Origin: Staphylococcus petrasii
GTDB taxonomy: Bacteria > Bacillota > Bacilli > Staphylococcales > Staphylococcaceae
Direction: 5' to 3'
Length of the DNA: 64,000 nt
NCBI RefSeq assembly: GCF_002902565.1
Contig: NZ_PPRC01000016.1
Coordinates: 1-64,000, forward strand
The notes beneath the pieces were generated by a model. It saw nothing but the letters and a program-made list of their open reading frames with translations. It was not told where the DNA came from and searched no databases. The position numbers and the translations under genes were made by a program. This document shows positions 31,388 through 43,800 of the stretch, one piece after another (position 1 is the stretch's first letter; every line of letters starts with the position of its first letter).

Positions 31388-33046
31388 ATGATTAGCACAA
31401 TTAACGGTAAATTATTTGCCGATATGATTATACAAGGGGCACAAAATTTATCTAATAACGCAGATTTAGTGGATTCCCTAAATGTATATCCTGTTCCAGA
31501 TGGCGATACAGGAACAAATATGAACTTAACTATCACTTCAGGGCGTGAAGAAGTTGAGAATAATTTATCAAATAGTATTGGTGAACTAGGTAAAACATTT
31601 TCTAAAGGTTTATTAATGGGCGCTCGTGGTAATTCAGGCGTTATTTTATCTCAATTATTTAGAGGCTTTTGTAAAAATATTGAACAAGAGCAACAAATCA
31701 ATGCGCAACAATTAGCAAGCAGTTTCCAAGCTGGAGTAGATACTGCTTATAAAGCGGTAATGAAGCCTGTAGAAGGAACTATCCTTACAGTTGCTAAAGA
31801 CGCAGCTAATGCGGCTATCAATAAAGCTGAAGAAACAGACGATTGTGTTGAAGTAATGGAATACACAATTGCAGAAGCTGAAAAATCACTAAACAATACA
31901 CCAAATTTATTAGCTGTATTAAAAGAAGTAGGTGTCGTTGATAGTGGTGGTAAAGGTTTATTATGCGTTTATGAAGGTTTCTTAAAAGGGCTTAAAGGTG
32001 AAACAGTTGAAGCTAAGAAACCTAAATTAGACACAGATGACTTAGTTCATGAAGAACACGATTTCCATGGTGTAATTAATACTGAAGATATTAAATATGG
32101 CTATTGCACTGAAATGATGGTCCGCTTTGGAAAAGATAAAAAAGAATTTGATGAACAAGAATTTAGAAATGACATGAGCCAATTTGGCGATTCTTTACTT
32201 GTTATCAATGATGAAGAAATCGTTAAAGTTCACGTACATACTGAAACTCCAGGCGAAGTGTTTAACTATGGTCAACAATATGGTGAATTAATTAAATTAA
32301 AAGTAGAAAATATGCGTGAACAACATCGTGAAGTTATCCGTAAAGAACAACAAAATCAACATACGGCTAAAGATGAAGCACCTAAAACAGTAGAAATAGC
32401 TATTATTGCGATTTCTATGGGTGAAGGTATTTCAGAATTATTTACTTCAATGGGTGCAACACATATTATTAGTGGTGGGCAAACAATGAATCCATCTACT
32501 GAAGATATTGTAAAAGTCATTGAACAATCTCAATGTCAACGTGCGATTATTCTTCCTAATAATAAGAATATCAGAATGTCGAGTGATCAAGCTGCCGAAT
32601 TAGTTGAAGCAGATACTGTTGTCATTCCAACAACTTCTATTCCTCAAGGTATTGCTGCACTTTTCCAATATGATGCATCATCTACATTGGAAGAGAACCA
32701 ATCTCACATGACTACTGCGCTTGAAACAGTGAAATCTGGTTCAATCACATTTGCAGTGAGAGATACTAAGATTGACGGCGTAGAAATTAAAAAAGATGAA
32801 TTTATGGGCTTAGCAGAAAGTAAGATTGTTACTAGTAATGCTGATGAATTCACAACTATTAAAGGCCTACTATCTGAATTATTAAATGAAGATAGCGAAA
32901 TTTTAACTGTTATCGCTGGTGAAGAAGCTAGTGAAGATATGACAAGTCAATTAGTTGAATGGGTTGAAGCAGAATATCCAGATGTTGAAGTGGAAGAACA
33001 TGATGGTGGCCAACCTATTTATCAATATTTATTCTCAGTTGAATAG
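31388..33046 (+). CDS. fakA: Fatty acid kinase ATP-binding subunit FakA
   Basis: Phosphorylates exogenous fatty acids held by FakB to acyl-phosphates for phospholipid synthesis; loss also alters virulence regulation in S. aureus. The 552-residue protein has an N-terminal DhaL-like kinase domain with [11 protein letters not shown] (metal-ATP site, about residues 37-47), a central domain and a C-terminal DegV-like half (YloV family). AGGAGGACA precedes the ATG. The fakB genes are elsewhere. Its product feeds PlsX/PlsY, and plsX lies 4 kb downstream. Confidence 0.95.
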   Translation: MISTINGKLFADMIIQGAQNLSNNADLVDSLNVYPVPDGDTGTNMNLTITSGREEVENNLSNSIGELGKTFSKGLLMGARGNSGVILSQLFRGFCKNIEQEQQINAQQLASSFQAGVDTAYKAVMKPVEGTILTVAKDAANAAINKAEETDDCVEVMEYTIAEAEKSLNNTPNLLAVLKEVGVVDSGGKGLLCVYEGFLKGLKGETVEAKKPKLDTDDLVHEEHDFHGVINTEDIKYGYCTEMMVRFGKDKKEFDEQEFRNDMSQFGDSLLVINDEEIVKVHVHTETPGEVFNYGQQYGELIKLKVENMREQHREVIRKEQQNQHTAKDEAPKTVEIAIIAISMGEGISELFTSMGATHIISGGQTMNPSTEDIVKVIEQSQCQRAIILPNNKNIRMSSDQAAELVEADTVVIPTTSIPQGIAALFQYDASSTLEENQSHMTTALETVKSGSITFAVRDTKIDGVEIKKDEFMGLAESKIVTSNADEFTTIKGLLSELLNEDSEILTVIAGEEASEDMTSQLVEWVEAEYPDVEVEEHDGGQPIYQYLFSVE

Positions 33047-33060
33047 AATTTAAAAGTTTT

Positions 33061-33096
33061 AGATGGTAAGAGTAAATTTGCTCTGCCATCTTTTTT
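33061..33096 (+). terminator. Terminator after fakA
   Basis: AGATGGTAAGAG and CTCTGCCATCT pair with one A bulge; six T follow. Confidence 0.88.
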
Positions 33097-33239
33097 ATTT
33101 TTAAAAAATTAAGCAGACCTACGCTTTTTAAGTTTCAATAATGTGTAAAATTTAAATACTAGAAAAATTTACAAAAATTTATATTTATATTTTCTAAAAT
33201 TAGTATAAAATATATTTGATGAAACTTAGGAGGATAGAG

Positions 33240-34004
33240 ATGAAAAATTCAAGTTTAATTATTAAAACATTCATTATCACTTTAGTCAGCGTAATAGCAT
33301 TATCTTTAGGAACTAGTTATACATATCATTCTCATATTGCTAATGCGCAAACGTCACTAAAAAAAGAACCAGCTAAATTTGTTAGAGGTGTGGATGGCGA
33401 TACTGTTCAATTACTATACAAAGGTAAAAAAGCAACATTCAGATTATTGCTAATTGACTCACCTGAAACGAAAGATCCACGCAAACCTGTTCAGAAGTAT
33501 GGTCCAGAAGCAAGTAAATTTACTACTCGTATGATGGCGAACGCACGAAACATCCAAGTTCAGTTTGATAAAGGTCAACGTACAGATAAATATGGTAGAT
33601 ATTTAGCTTATGTATACGCAGATGGTCAAATGGTAAACAATGCTATTGTAAGACAAGGTTTAGCTAGAGTAGCTTATGTTTACCCACCAAATAATACTTA
33701 TGTACAAACGTTATATGCGAGTCAATCTAGAGCTCAAGCTGAAAAGTTAAACATTTGGAGTACACAATCAACTAAATCAACTACTAAATCGACAACTAAG
33801 ACTAGTGCAGTACCTAAAACTACAAAGCCTAGTACACCAGTAAATAAAACAAATAAAACTACAAAAACTACTACACCACAATATTTTAAAAATTGTACAG
33901 CTATGAGACAAACATATCCAAATGGTGTAAGTAAAAATCATCCAGCTTATCGCCCAACATTAGATAGAGATAAAGATGGATGGGCATGTGAAGTAAGCAA
34001 ATAA
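33240..34004 (+). CDS. nuc: Secreted thermonuclease with C-terminal Excalibur domain
   Basis: Calcium-dependent nuclease for DNA and RNA outside the cell. I start at the ATG 8 bases after TTAGGAGGA; an upstream ATG lacks a site. Signal peptide residues 1-36, cleaved after ANA. The SNase domain (about 40-175) keeps R68, D73, E76 and R120, equal to R35, D40, E43 and R87 of mature S. aureus nuclease. Then comes a Thr/Lys/Ser-rich linker (about 178-215) and an Excalibur domain with [10 protein letters not shown] and [10 protein letters not shown], a likely calcium-binding loop. S. aureus Nuc1 has no such domain. It sits between fakA and recG as a single gene. Confidence 0.93.
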   Translation: MKNSSLIIKTFIITLVSVIALSLGTSYTYHSHIANAQTSLKKEPAKFVRGVDGDTVQLLYKGKKATFRLLLIDSPETKDPRKPVQKYGPEASKFTTRMMANARNIQVQFDKGQRTDKYGRYLAYVYADGQMVNNAIVRQGLARVAYVYPPNNTYVQTLYASQSRAQAEKLNIWSTQSTKSTTKSTTKTSAVPKTTKPSTPVNKTNKTTKTTTPQYFKNCTAMRQTYPNGVSKNHPAYRPTLDRDKDGWACEVSK

Positions 34005-34021
34005 TTAAATAGTAATTAAAG

Positions 34022-34055
34022 AAACCTGTCTAAAAAAAGACAGGTTTTATTTTTG
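34022..34055 (+). terminator. Terminator after nuc
   Basis: AACCTGTCT and AGACAGGTT form a 9-bp stem with an A-rich loop, then TTATTTTT. Confidence 0.88.
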
Positions 34056-34206
34056 CTACTGTAATTTAATTATGTAAACTAAAAAAATAAATATCTAATT
34101 TCCTCTCTCCTTACTATTACTCATTTTCAAAAAGCGTTAACTATCATTAATACGGTTAAACCATGTTAAAATAGAGATAAGATTATAAATATTAGGTGAG
34201 AAAACG

Positions 34207-36258
34207 ATGTCTAAAGTCAATTTAATAGAGAGTCCATATCCGCTTCAAAATATTAAAGGACTTGGACCTAAAAGAATGGCATTATTGCATGAATTAAACA
34301 TTCATACTGTCGAAGATTTAATACTATATTTGCCGACAAGATACGATGATAATACAATAGTTGATTTAAATATGGCAGAAGATCAATCTACTGTAACGGT
34401 AGTAGGTCAAGTTTACTCAGTACCAACTGTGGCATTTTTCGGGAGAAATAAATCGAAGTTAACGGTACATCTTATGGTAGATAATATTGCAGTGAAATGC
34501 GTCTTCTTCAATCAACCATATTTGAAAAAGAAAATTGAATTGCATGGCACAGTAACAGTCAAAGGGAAATGGAATAGAGCGAAACAAGAGATTAATGGTA
34601 ATCGTATGTTCTTTGATGCCCAAGCGCAAGATACTGAAGAAGTGAAGCTAGAGCCAGTGTATCGAATTAAAGAAGGTATTAAGCAAAAGCAAATGCGTGA
34701 TATGATTCATCAAACGTTAAATGATGTAACTATTCATGAATGGTTAACGGATGACTTACGACATAAATATAAATTAGAAACGTTAGATTATACGATTAAA
34801 ACAATGCATCAGCCGAAAGATAGAACCGAGTTAATGCGCGCACGTAGAACATATGCGTTCACAGAATTATTTATGTTTGAGCTAAGAATGCAATGGCTTA
34901 ATCGCATAGAAAAGACGTCTGATGAAGCAATTGAAGTTAATTACGATATCAAAAAAGTAAAAGCATTTATTGATACATTACCATTTGAATTAACTGACGC
35001 TCAAAAAACAAGTGTTAATGAAATATTTAGAGACTTAAAAGCGCCGATAAGAATGCATCGTCTATTACAAGGGGATGTAGGTTCAGGTAAAACCGTCGTC
35101 GCAGCTATTTGTATGTATTCATTAAAAACGGCTGGTTACCAATCTGCGCTTATGGTACCTACCGAAATTCTAGCAGAACAACATGCCAATAGTTTAACGG
35201 AATTGTTTGGAGACTATATGAATGTCGCTTTATTAACGGGTTCTGTAAAAGGAAAAAAACGTCGTGCCTTATTAGAACAATTGGAAAATGGTACGATAGA
35301 TTGTTTGATTGGAACACATGCGTTGATTCAAGATGATGTTATTTTCAATAATGTGGGATTAGTAATCACCGATGAACAACATCGCTTCGGAGTAAATCAA
35401 CGTCAGATGTTAAGAGAAAAAGGTGCAATGACTAACGTCTTATTCATGACCGCAACGCCAATTCCTAGAACTTTAGCTATTTCAGTATTTGGTGAAATGG
35501 ACGTGTCTTCAATTAAGCAATTACCTAAAGGACGTAAACCCATCATTACCAATTGGGCGAAGCATGAACAATATGAACAAGTGTTAGCGCAAATGACTTC
35601 TGAATTGCAAAAAGGAAGACAAACATACGTTATCTGTCCTTTGATTGAAAGCTCTGAACACCTTGAAGATGTGCAAAACGTTGTGGCCCTTTATGAATCA
35701 CTACAAGCACATTATGGCAATGGCCGTGTAGGATTACTTCACGGTAAAATGCCAGCAGATGAAAAAGATGATGTCATGACACGCTTCAGTGAACATGAAC
35801 TAGATATTCTTGTTTCTACTACAGTTGTAGAAGTAGGGGTTAACGTGCCTAATGCTACATTTATGATGATTTATGATGCAGATCGTTTCGGCTTATCAAC
35901 GTTACATCAATTAAGAGGACGTGTAGGTCGAAGTGAACATCAAAGTTACTGTGTATTAATCGCGTCGCCTAAGACTGAAACGGGAATTGAGCGTATGACG
36001 ATTATGACGCAAACGACTGATGGGTTTGAGTTAAGTGAGCGCGATTTAGAAATGCGCGGTCCTGGTGATTTCTTTGGTGTGAAACAAAGTGGTTTACCTG
36101 ACTTTATGGTGGCCAACATAGTGGAAGATTATCGTATGCTTGAAGTAGCGCGTGATGAAGCTGCTGAGTTAATTCAATCGGGTGTCTTTTTCACAGATGC
36201 TTATGAACATTTGCGTACGTTTATTGATGAGAATTTGCTACACATGAGCTTCGATTAA
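34207..36258 (+). CDS. recG: ATP-dependent DNA helicase RecG
   Basis: Reverses stalled forks and branch-migrates recombination intermediates. The 683-residue protein has a wedge OB-fold domain (about 1-190), then the helicase core with Walker [18 protein letters not shown] (motif II) and [13 protein letters not shown] (motif III), and C-terminal motifs [10 protein letters not shown] and [13 protein letters not shown]. Length is normal. A monocistronic gene with TAGGTGAG before the ATG; an imperfect hairpin (about 36256-36304) follows before fapR. Confidence 0.96.
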   Translation: MSKVNLIESPYPLQNIKGLGPKRMALLHELNIHTVEDLILYLPTRYDDNTIVDLNMAEDQSTVTVVGQVYSVPTVAFFGRNKSKLTVHLMVDNIAVKCVFFNQPYLKKKIELHGTVTVKGKWNRAKQEINGNRMFFDAQAQDTEEVKLEPVYRIKEGIKQKQMRDMIHQTLNDVTIHEWLTDDLRHKYKLETLDYTIKTMHQPKDRTELMRARRTYAFTELFMFELRMQWLNRIEKTSDEAIEVNYDIKKVKAFIDTLPFELTDAQKTSVNEIFRDLKAPIRMHRLLQGDVGSGKTVVAAICMYSLKTAGYQSALMVPTEILAEQHANSLTELFGDYMNVALLTGSVKGKKRRALLEQLENGTIDCLIGTHALIQDDVIFNNVGLVITDEQHRFGVNQRQMLREKGAMTNVLFMTATPIPRTLAISVFGEMDVSSIKQLPKGRKPIITNWAKHEQYEQVLAQMTSELQKGRQTYVICPLIESSEHLEDVQNVVALYESLQAHYGNGRVGLLHGKMPADEKDDVMTRFSEHELDILVSTTVVEVGVNVPNATFMMIYDADRFGLSTLHQLRGRVGRSEHQSYCVLIASPKTETGIERMTIMTQTTDGFELSERDLEMRGPGDFFGVKQSGLPDFMVANIVEDYRMLEVARDEAAELIQSGVFFTDAYEHLRTFIDENLLHMSFD

Positions 36259-36306
36259 TCATCTGCCTCTGCCTTTTCTGAAAAAGGGGGCAAGGTAGGA
36301 TGATAT
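36256..36306 (+). terminator. Weak hairpin between recG and fapR
   Basis: ATCATC-TGCCT-TGCC and GGCAAGGTAGGATGAT pair imperfectly; only ATTTGTT follows. It may slow but not fully stop transcription. Confidence 0.4.
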
Positions 36307-36309
36307 TTG

Positions 36310-36339
36310 TTGAGCTTCTTAAATAGAAAGTGTTATGAT
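36310..36339 (+). promoter_or_regulatory. Promoter of the fapR operon
   Basis: TTGAGC (36310-36315), 18 bases, TATGAT (36334-36339). It is followed 14 bases later by a FapR operator-like palindrome. Confidence 0.6.
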
Positions 36340-36352
36340 ATGTGAGGAATGT

Positions 36353-36369
36353 TTAAGACTTGGTACTAA
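36353..36369 (+). promoter_or_regulatory. FapR operator
   Basis: TTAAGACTTGGTACTAA matches the 17-base FapR palindrome as I recall it (TTAGTACCTGRTACTAA) in 14 of 17 positions, with the right half intact. It lies just past the predicted transcript start, where FapR binding would block the operon until malonyl-CoA releases it. Confidence 0.7.
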
Positions 36370-36395
36370 ATTCATGTGTAGAGGGGGAACTTTAT

Positions 36396-36965
36396 TTGAA
36401 AATGAAGAAAGACGAACGTCGTCAAGCCATTCAAAAGGCAATTGATTTGAACCCCTTTATGACGGATAGTGCGCTGTGTGAGATGTTTGGTGTGAGTATT
36501 CAAACGATTAGGTTAGATCGCACGTATCTTAATATTCCTGAGTTGCGCAAGCGTATTAAGTTAGTAGCTGAGCAAAATTATGAGCAGATTCGCGCATTAG
36601 AGGCTAATGAAGTGATAGGTGACTTGATTCAAGTTGCGCCTAATGAATCAGCGCAATCGATTATTGAAGTAACAGAAGAATCGGTATTTGCGAAGACTCA
36701 AATTGCACGTGGTCATGTGTTATTTGCGCAAGCGAATTCGTTATGTGTAGCATTGATACATAAATCGACAGTTCTGACACAGGAAAGTTCGATTAAATTT
36801 ATTGTAAAAGTGAAGTTACATGATACTGTAAGAGCAGAAGCACATGTGACTGACCAAACAACGCATCATTATTTTATAAAAGTTAACTCTTATGTTAAAG
36901 ATACTTTAGTGTTTCAAGGCACGTTTAAAATGTTTTATATAAGCGAGGATGAAGCAAATGGTTAA
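36396..36965 (+). CDS. fapR: Transcription factor FapR (malonyl-CoA sensor)
   Basis: Represses fatty acid and phospholipid genes; malonyl-CoA releases it. I choose TTG as start: GAGGGGG lies 8 bases before and the protein then begins [10 protein letters not shown] like the S. aureus one; a GTG/ATG reading further up is in a region without homology. The 189-residue product has a helix-turn-helix ([20 protein letters not shown], about residues 30-50) and a hot-dog fold effector domain with [13 protein letters not shown]. Autoregulated by the operator at 36353. Overlaps plsX by 8 bases. Confidence 0.95.
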   Translation: MKMKKDERRQAIQKAIDLNPFMTDSALCEMFGVSIQTIRLDRTYLNIPELRKRIKLVAEQNYEQIRALEANEVIGDLIQVAPNESAQSIIEVTEESVFAKTQIARGHVLFAQANSLCVALIHKSTVLTQESSIKFIVKVKLHDTVRAEAHVTDQTTHHYFIKVNSYVKDTLVFQGTFKMFYISEDEANG

Positions 36966-37944
36966 AATTGCTATAGATATGATGGGTGGCGATGATGCCC
37001 CTGGTATCGTGTTAGAGGCTGTTGAAAAAGCGGTTAATGATTTTAAAGATTTGGAAATTATTCTTTTTGGTGATGAAAAACAATATACGCTCAATCATGA
37101 ACGTATTGAATTCAGACATTGTTCTGAAAAAATTGAAATGGAAGACGAACCAGTTAGAGCCATTAAACGTAAGAAAGATAGTTCAATGGTACGTATGGCT
37201 GAAGCGGTTAAAAATGGCGAAGCAGATGGTTGTGTTTCAGCAGGGAACACAGGTGCATTAATGTCTGCTGGATTATTCATCGTAGGTCGTATTAAAGGTG
37301 TAGCACGTCCAGCCCTTGTGGTTACATTACCAACGATTGATGGCAAAGGCTTTACATTCTTAGATGTAGGTGCCAATGCGGATGCTAAACCAGAACATTT
37401 ATTACAATACGCACAACTTGGAAATATTTATGCTAAAAAAGTGCGTGGCCTTAATAATCCAAAATTATCATTATTAAATATTGGTACTGAGCCAGCTAAA
37501 GGTAATTCATTAACGAAAAAAGCGTATCAATTATTAAGTGAAGATGGTAGCTTTAACTTCACTGGTAATATCGAAGCGAAAACGTTAATGGAAGGTAACA
37601 CAGATGTTGTCGTAACAGATGGTTACACTGGTAACATGGTATTAAAAAATATTGAAGGTACTGCGAAATCTATCGGTAAAATGTTGAAAGAAACATTATT
37701 AGGTAGCTTTAAAAATAAATTAGCTGCAGCCGTATTGAAAAAAGATTTAGATACGTTTGCTAAGAAAATGGACTATGCAGAGTATGGCGGATCAGTATTA
37801 TTAGGTTTAGATGGTACTGTAGTTAAAGCTCACGGTGGTTCAAATGCCCGTGCATTTTACTCAGCAATTCGCCAAGCTAAAATTGCTGGAGATGAAAAGA
37901 TTGTTGAAATTATGAGAGAAACGGTAGGTAATCAAGATGAGTAA
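36958..37944 (+). CDS. plsX: Phosphate acyltransferase PlsX
   Basis: Converts acyl-ACP to acyl-phosphate for PlsY, the first step of phospholipid synthesis in Firmicutes. Start is the ATG giving [15 protein letters not shown], with GCGAGGATG upstream; an in-frame ATG three codons earlier is less likely by homology. The 328-residue protein shows the conserved [29 protein letters not shown] and [13 protein letters not shown] blocks. Overlaps both neighbours by 8 bases, part of fapR-plsX-fabD-fabG-acpP. Confidence 0.97.
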   Translation: MVKIAIDMMGGDDAPGIVLEAVEKAVNDFKDLEIILFGDEKQYTLNHERIEFRHCSEKIEMEDEPVRAIKRKKDSSMVRMAEAVKNGEADGCVSAGNTGALMSAGLFIVGRIKGVARPALVVTLPTIDGKGFTFLDVGANADAKPEHLLQYAQLGNIYAKKVRGLNNPKLSLLNIGTEPAKGNSLTKKAYQLLSEDGSFNFTGNIEAKTLMEGNTDVVVTDGYTGNMVLKNIEGTAKSIGKMLKETLLGSFKNKLAAAVLKKDLDTFAKKMDYAEYGGSVLLGLDGTVVKAHGGSNARAFYSAIRQAKIAGDEKIVEIMRETVGNQDE

Positions 37945-38863
37945 AATTGCGATTGTTTTTCCTGGACAAGGTGCTCAAAAAGTTGGAATGGCAAATGATT
38001 TATACACTGAAGATGCTAAAGCAACAGAGATATTAAATTCAGCACAAGAAGCAGTAGATTTTGACTTATTAGAAACAATGTTTACTGATAGCGAAGGGAA
38101 ATTAGGCGAAACTGAAAATACGCAACCCGCATTGTTAACGCATAGTGCAGCATTATTAAATGCACTTGAAAATATAAATGCAGATTATACAATGGGACAT
38201 AGTTTAGGTGAATATTCAAGTTTAGTAGCTGCTGGCGTATTAAACTTCGAAGACGCGGTTAAAATTGTACGTAAACGTGGTCAATTAATGGCACAAGCGT
38301 TTCCAAATGGTGTAGGCAGTATGGCAGCGGTACTAGGTTTAAGTTATGAAGAAGTGGACACAATCTGTAAAGATTTATCTACTGAAGATGAATTAATTGA
38401 ACCAGCAAACATTAATTGTCCTGGACAAATTGTTGTATCTGGTCATAAAACATTAATTGATAAATTAGCGGAAGAAGGCAAGTCACTTGGCGCTAAACGT
38501 GTATTACCTTTAGCTGTGTCTGGACCGTTCCATTCATCAATGATGCAAGTCATTGAAAAAGACTTCGAAGCTTATATTAATCAATTTGATTGGCATGATG
38601 CTAAATTCCCTATCGTGCAAAATGTGAACGCTAAAGGCGAAACAGATGCTGAAACAATCAAACAAAATATGGTGAAACAATTATATTCACCAGTTCAATT
38701 TATTAAATCAACAGAATGGTTAATCGATCAAGGCGTTGATCATTTTATCGAAATTGGACCTGGCAAAGTATTATCTGGTTTAATTAAAAAAATTAATCGC
38801 GATGTTAAATTAACATCTATTCAAACTCTAGAAGATGTGAAAGGATGGAATCAACATGACTAA
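37937..38863 (+). CDS. fabD: Malonyl-CoA:ACP transacylase
   Basis: Moves malonyl from CoA to ACP. The 308-residue protein has the nucleophile S89 in [10 protein letters not shown]-terminal [10 protein letters not shown], and the downstream active-site His in [11 protein letters not shown]. Overlaps plsX by 8 bases and fabG by 8 bases. AGAAACGGTAGGT before the ATG is a weak ribosome binding site, so coupling is likely. Confidence 0.97.
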   Translation: MSKIAIVFPGQGAQKVGMANDLYTEDAKATEILNSAQEAVDFDLLETMFTDSEGKLGETENTQPALLTHSAALLNALENINADYTMGHSLGEYSSLVAAGVLNFEDAVKIVRKRGQLMAQAFPNGVGSMAAVLGLSYEEVDTICKDLSTEDELIEPANINCPGQIVVSGHKTLIDKLAEEGKSLGAKRVLPLAVSGPFHSSMMQVIEKDFEAYINQFDWHDAKFPIVQNVNAKGETDAETIKQNMVKQLYSPVQFIKSTEWLIDQGVDHFIEIGPGKVLSGLIKKINRDVKLTSIQTLEDVKGWNQHD

Positions 38864-39593
38864 CAAGAATGCATTAGTAACTGGTGCTTCAAGAGGTATC
38901 GGCCGTAGTATTGCGTTACAATTAGCTGAAGATGGCTTTAACGTAGCTGTAAACTATGCAGGTAATAAAGAAAAAGCAGAAGCAGTAGTAGCTGAAATTA
39001 AAGAAAAAGGCGTAGAAAGCTTTGCGATTCAAGCAAACGTTGCTGAAGGCGATGAAGTTAAAGCAATGATTAAGGAAGTTGTGAGTCAATTTGGTTCATT
39101 AGATGTACTTGTAAACAACGCTGGTATTACGCGTGACAACCTATTAATGCGTATGAAAGAGCAAGAATGGGATGACGTAATTAATACAAACTTAAAAGGT
39201 ACATTCAATTGTATTCAAAAAGCTACACCACAAATGTTACGTCAACGTGGCGGTGCTATTATCAACTTATCAAGTATTGTAGGTGCTATGGGTAACCCTG
39301 GCCAAGCAAACTATGTAGCAACTAAAGCAGGTATTGAAGGCTTAACTAAATCAAGTGCACGTGAACTTGCATCACGTGGTATTACAGTGAATGCTGTAGC
39401 ACCTGGTTTCATTGTTTCAGATATGACAAATGCTTTAAACGATGACTTAAAATCACAAATGTTAGAACAAATTCCATTATCACGTTTTGGTGAAGATAAA
39501 GACATCGCTTATACAGTAGCATTCTTAGCCTCTGAAAGAGCTAAATACATCACTGGCCAAACAATCCACGTTAACGGCGGTATGTACATGTAA
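38856..39593 (+). CDS. fabG: 3-oxoacyl-ACP reductase
   Basis: NADPH-dependent reduction of 3-oxoacyl-ACP in fatty acid elongation. The 245-residue short-chain dehydrogenase has the cofactor loop GASRGIGR (about residues 10-17), NNAG, and catalytic Ser in NLSSIVG with Y153 and K157 in YVATK. AAAGGATGG precedes the ATG, which overlaps the fabD end. After it a 150-base gap leads to acpP. Confidence 0.97.
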   Translation: MTNKNALVTGASRGIGRSIALQLAEDGFNVAVNYAGNKEKAEAVVAEIKEKGVESFAIQANVAEGDEVKAMIKEVVSQFGSLDVLVNNAGITRDNLLMRMKEQEWDDVINTNLKGTFNCIQKATPQMLRQRGGAIINLSSIVGAMGNPGQANYVATKAGIEGLTKSSARELASRGITVNAVAPGFIVSDMTNALNDDLKSQMLEQIPLSRFGEDKDIAYTVAFLASERAKYITGQTIHVNGGMYM

Positions 39594-39745
39594 GGTTAAA
39601 TATGGGCGTATTTTAGTATAGAAATTTATACTTCACATAGTGTAAATAGTATCTTTACAATGCTAATAAATGCTTGTATTTTAACCACTAAAATGGGAAA
39701 ATAAAATAGTCTATGGATAGACACTTTTAAAGGAGGTGAATCGAC

Positions 39746-39979
39746 GTGGAAAACTTCGATAAAGTAAAAGATATCATCGTTGACCGTTTAGGTGTTGATG
39801 CTGACAAAGTAACTGAAGATGCATCATTCAAAGATGATTTAGGCGCTGACTCACTTGATATCGCTGAATTAGTAATGGAATTAGAAGATGAATTTGGTAC
39901 TGAAATTCCAGATGAAGAAGCTGAAAAAATCAACACTGTTGGTGATGCTGTTAAGTATATCAATAGTCTTGAAAAATAA
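39746..39979 (+). CDS. acpP: Acyl carrier protein
   Basis: Carries acyl chains on a 4'-phosphopantetheine arm. The 77-residue acidic protein has S36 in [10 protein letters not shown] as attachment site. The start is GTG after a strong AAAGGAGGTG, giving [10 protein letters not shown]. It closes the fapR-plsX-fabD-fabG cluster; the 152-base gap before it may hold its own promoter, but no clear one was seen. A terminator follows. Confidence 0.97.
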   Translation: MENFDKVKDIIVDRLGVDADKVTEDASFKDDLGADSLDIAELVMELEDEFGTEIPDEEAEKINTVGDAVKYINSLEK

Positions 39980-39988
39980 AAAACCTAC

Positions 39989-40023
39989 ATCTGAGTCGTC
40001 TACAGGATGGCTCAGATTTTTTT
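39989..40023 (+). terminator. Terminator after acpP
   Basis: ATCTGAGTCGTC and GATGGCTCAGAT pair with G-T pairs around a 5-base loop; seven T follow. Confidence 0.9.
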
Positions 40024-40065
40024 CATAAGAATCAATCTTAGAATAGATATAATGGAGGTTCTAGT

Positions 40066-40800
40066 GTGACAAATCCAAAGAAAATAGCAATGGTAAATGA
40101 GTTTCGACAACAATTTTCGGAAAAAATGAAATCGCTTGGATTTGAATATTCAAATATCGAATTATATCAACAAGCATTTTCACACTCGAGTTTTATAAAT
40201 GATTTCAATATGGATCGTTTAGAACACAATGAACGTTTAGAATTTTTAGGAGATGCGGTATTAGAATTGACGGTTTCACGTTATCTTTTTGATAAACACC
40301 CTGACTTACCTGAAGGGAATTTAACTAAAATGCGTGCAACAATTGTATGTGAGCCCTCACTTGTAATATTTGCAAATAAAATCGGTTTAAACCAGTTAAT
40401 TTTATTAGGTAAAGGTGAAGAAAAAACGGGAGGAAGAACACGTCCATCACTCGTTTCAGATGCGTTTGAAGCATTTGTAGGCGCCTTATATCTTGACCAA
40501 GGCTTAGAAGTCGTTTGGCAATTTGCTGAGAAAGTGATATTCCCACATGTTGAAGATAATGAATTAATAGGTGTGGTAGATTTTAAAACACAATTCCAAG
40601 AATTTGTGCACAGTCAAAATAGAGGAGATGTGACATATCGCCTTATTAAAGAAGAAGGCCCAGCACATCACCGTCTATTTACGTCTGAAGTTATTTTGGA
40701 AAATGAGGCAGTCGCAACGGGACAAGGAAAAACGAAAAAAGAATCCGAACAAAAAGCAGCTGAACGTGCCTATACTAAATTAAAACAATTAGATGCCTAA
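40066..40800 (+). CDS. rnc: Ribonuclease III
   Basis: Cleaves double-stranded RNA in rRNA processing and in sense-antisense regulation. The 244-residue protein has the RNase III signature [13 protein letters not shown] (about residues 49-61) and [13 protein letters not shown], and a C-terminal double-stranded RNA-binding domain (about 165-240) ending with [13 protein letters not shown]. Start is GTG, 7 bases after ATGGAGG. smc follows after 66 bases. Confidence 0.97.
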   Translation: MTNPKKIAMVNEFRQQFSEKMKSLGFEYSNIELYQQAFSHSSFINDFNMDRLEHNERLEFLGDAVLELTVSRYLFDKHPDLPEGNLTKMRATIVCEPSLVIFANKIGLNQLILLGKGEEKTGGRTRPSLVSDAFEAFVGALYLDQGLEVVWQFAEKVIFPHVEDNELIGVVDFKTQFQEFVHSQNRGDVTYRLIKEEGPAHHRLFTSEVILENEAVATGQGKTKKESEQKAAERAYTKLKQLDA

Positions 40801-40866
40801 ATAGAATGATATTAATAATTGTCCCTTATCAACAAGAATGAGTATGAATGTATTAAGGAGAATAGA

Positions 40867-43800
40867 ATGGTTTATTTAAAATCAATTGATGCCATTGGTT
40901 TCAAATCATTTGCTGACCACACGAATGTGCAATTCGATAAAGGTGTCACGGCAATTGTAGGACCAAATGGTAGTGGGAAAAGTAATATCACAGATGCCAT
41001 TAAATGGGTACTAGGTGAACAATCAGCTAAATCCCTTCGTGGCTCTAAAATGGAAGATATTATCTTTTCAGGAGCAGAACATCGTAATGCTCAAAACTAT
41101 GCAGAAGTACAACTTAATTTAGATAACTCTACCAGACAATTACAAATTGATGCTGATAATATCGTTGTGACACGCCGATTATACCGCAGTGGCGAAAGTG
41201 AATATTATTTAAATAACGATCGAGCACGCTTACGAGATATTACTGAACTATTTTTAGATTCTGGTTTAGGAAAAGAAGCATTTAGTATTATCTCTCAAGG
41301 AAGAGTAGACGAGATTTTAAATGCAAAACCTATCGATAGACGCCAAATTCTAGAAGAATCTGCGGGTGTACTCAAATATAAAAAGCGTAAAGCAGAGTCA
41401 TTACAGAAACTTGGCCAAACTGAAGATAATTTATCTCGAGTAGAAGATATATTATATGATTTAGAAGGACGCGTAGAGCCACTTAAAGCTGAGGCATCGA
41501 TAGCTAAAGAATACTTACAATTATCTAAAGAAATGAAACAAAGTGATGTGATTGTTACTGTACATGACATCGATCAGTATTCAGAGGATAATCGACAATT
41601 AGATAATAGATTGAATGAATTGAAAAGTCAGCAAGCTGACAAAGAAGCGAAACAAGCTCAAATCACACAATATTTACAAAAACAAAAGGCGAAACGCCAA
41701 CAAATAGATACAGATGTAGAACGACTCAACTATGACTTAATTAAAGCAACAGAAGAATATGAGAAGTTTACTGGTCAACTTAATGTCTTAGAAGAAAGAA
41801 AACGCAATCAATCTGAAACTAATGCACGTTTTGAAGAAGAAATTGAAAATCTAAATGAAGAATTAAGTAATGCTGAAAAAGAAAAAGAGGAAATTACACA
41901 ACAACTTGTCTCTTTAAAAGATAAACAAAAAGGCTTAAATGCAGAAATACATGACTTAGAATCTAAGCTTTATGTTTCTGATGAACAGCATGAAGAAAAA
42001 CTTGAAGCCATAAAAAATGATTATTATGAATTAATGTCAGAGCAATCTGATGTTAACAATGATATTCGCTTCTTAGAACATACACTTAAAGAAAATGAAG
42101 CTAAAAAATCACGATTAGACACACGATTGGTTGAAGCTTTTAATCAATTGAAAGAAATACAAAAAGAAATTTCAATTACTGAAGAACGTCATCAAACTAT
42201 TTCAAACCAATTCAAAGATGTAGAAAAACAAATTCAACAGCAAGAAAAAGCGCTCTCAGATGCAAAACAGTTACAGACTGAGTATGAAGATAAACTGTAT
42301 CAAGCGTATCGCTATACTGATAAAATGAGAGCTCGAATTGAAAGTTTAGAGACGCAAGAGGAAGAATATTCTTATTTCTTTAATGGCGTTAAACATGTGT
42401 TAAAAGCAAAAGGCAATACACTACAAGGTATTCACGGTGCAGTAGCAGAAGTTATTCAAGTGCCTTCAGAACTAACACAAGCGATTGAAACGGCATTAGG
42501 TGCTTCTTTACAACATGTCATTGTTGAAACTGAAAAAGAAGGACGCCAAGCTATTCAATTCTTAAAACAAAAAGGCCTAGGAAGAGCGACGTTCTTGCCA
42601 TTAAACGTAATTAAACCTCGCATGCTTTCAGCAGATATAAAAAGAACAGCGCAAAATTCCAATGGTTTCATTAATGTTGCGTCAGAAGCGGTCTCAGTAA
42701 GCAAACAGTATCAAGCTATTGTTGATAATCTTTTAGGCACAACAATCGTTGTCGATAATTTGAAAAATGCTAATGAACTTGCAAAAGCCATACAATATAA
42801 AACGCGTATTGTCACATTAGAAGGCGACATCGTTAACCCTGGTGGTTCAATGACAGGCGGTGGCGCTCGTAAGACAAAGAGTATTTTATCTCAAAAAGAT
42901 GAACTGACTACGATGCGTGCTCAGTTGAAAAACTATGAAGAGCAAACTCAAGACTTCGAACATCAATTACAAACACATAAACAAAAAGTTGAAAGTTTAA
43001 GCGATAAATATATTGAGTTAAATCAACATTATAATGACTTAAAGGAACAATCACATAATGAAGCGTTAGCTTTAGATCGCTTGAAAACACAAGAAGCACA
43101 TATTAAAGATGAGCATGAAGAATTTGAATTTGAAAAAAATGATGGCTACCAAAGTGAGACAAGCCGTTTAACGCTAACAGAAAAACAAAATCGATTAGTT
43201 GAAATTCAAACACAACTTACACAGCTTGAAAAAGATATTGAGCGTTATACACAACTATCTAAAGAAGATAAAGAATCAACTTCAAAAATGCAGCAACACT
43301 TAAACCAAAAACGTTCTGACCTTGCCGTAATTAAAGAACGTATAAATGCTCAAAAATCATCATTAGATCGTGCTGAAAAACAAATTAGCAATATTCAACA
43401 ACAATTAACAAACGTTAATGAAAAGATTGAATTGTTTAATTCAGATGAAATGATGGGGCAACAAGCTTTTGATAAATTACAAAACAATATTCAAGAAAAA
43501 CAAGCGTTACGTGAATCAGTAACTCAACAATTAGAAGAATTGAAACAACAACGTTTGTCAGTCAATGAAGACGTAGAAATTCATGAATATCAATTACAAG
43601 AATGTCATCAAGACTTATTATCAATTGAAAGCTTTTATCAAGATATTAAAGCACAACAATCTAAATTAGACGTGTTAATCAATCACGCCATTGATCATTT
43701 AAATGAGAAATATCAATTAACAGTTGAACGTGCTAGAGAAGAATATCAAGATGATACACCTATTGAAACATTACGTAAGAAAGTTAAATTGACTAAAATG

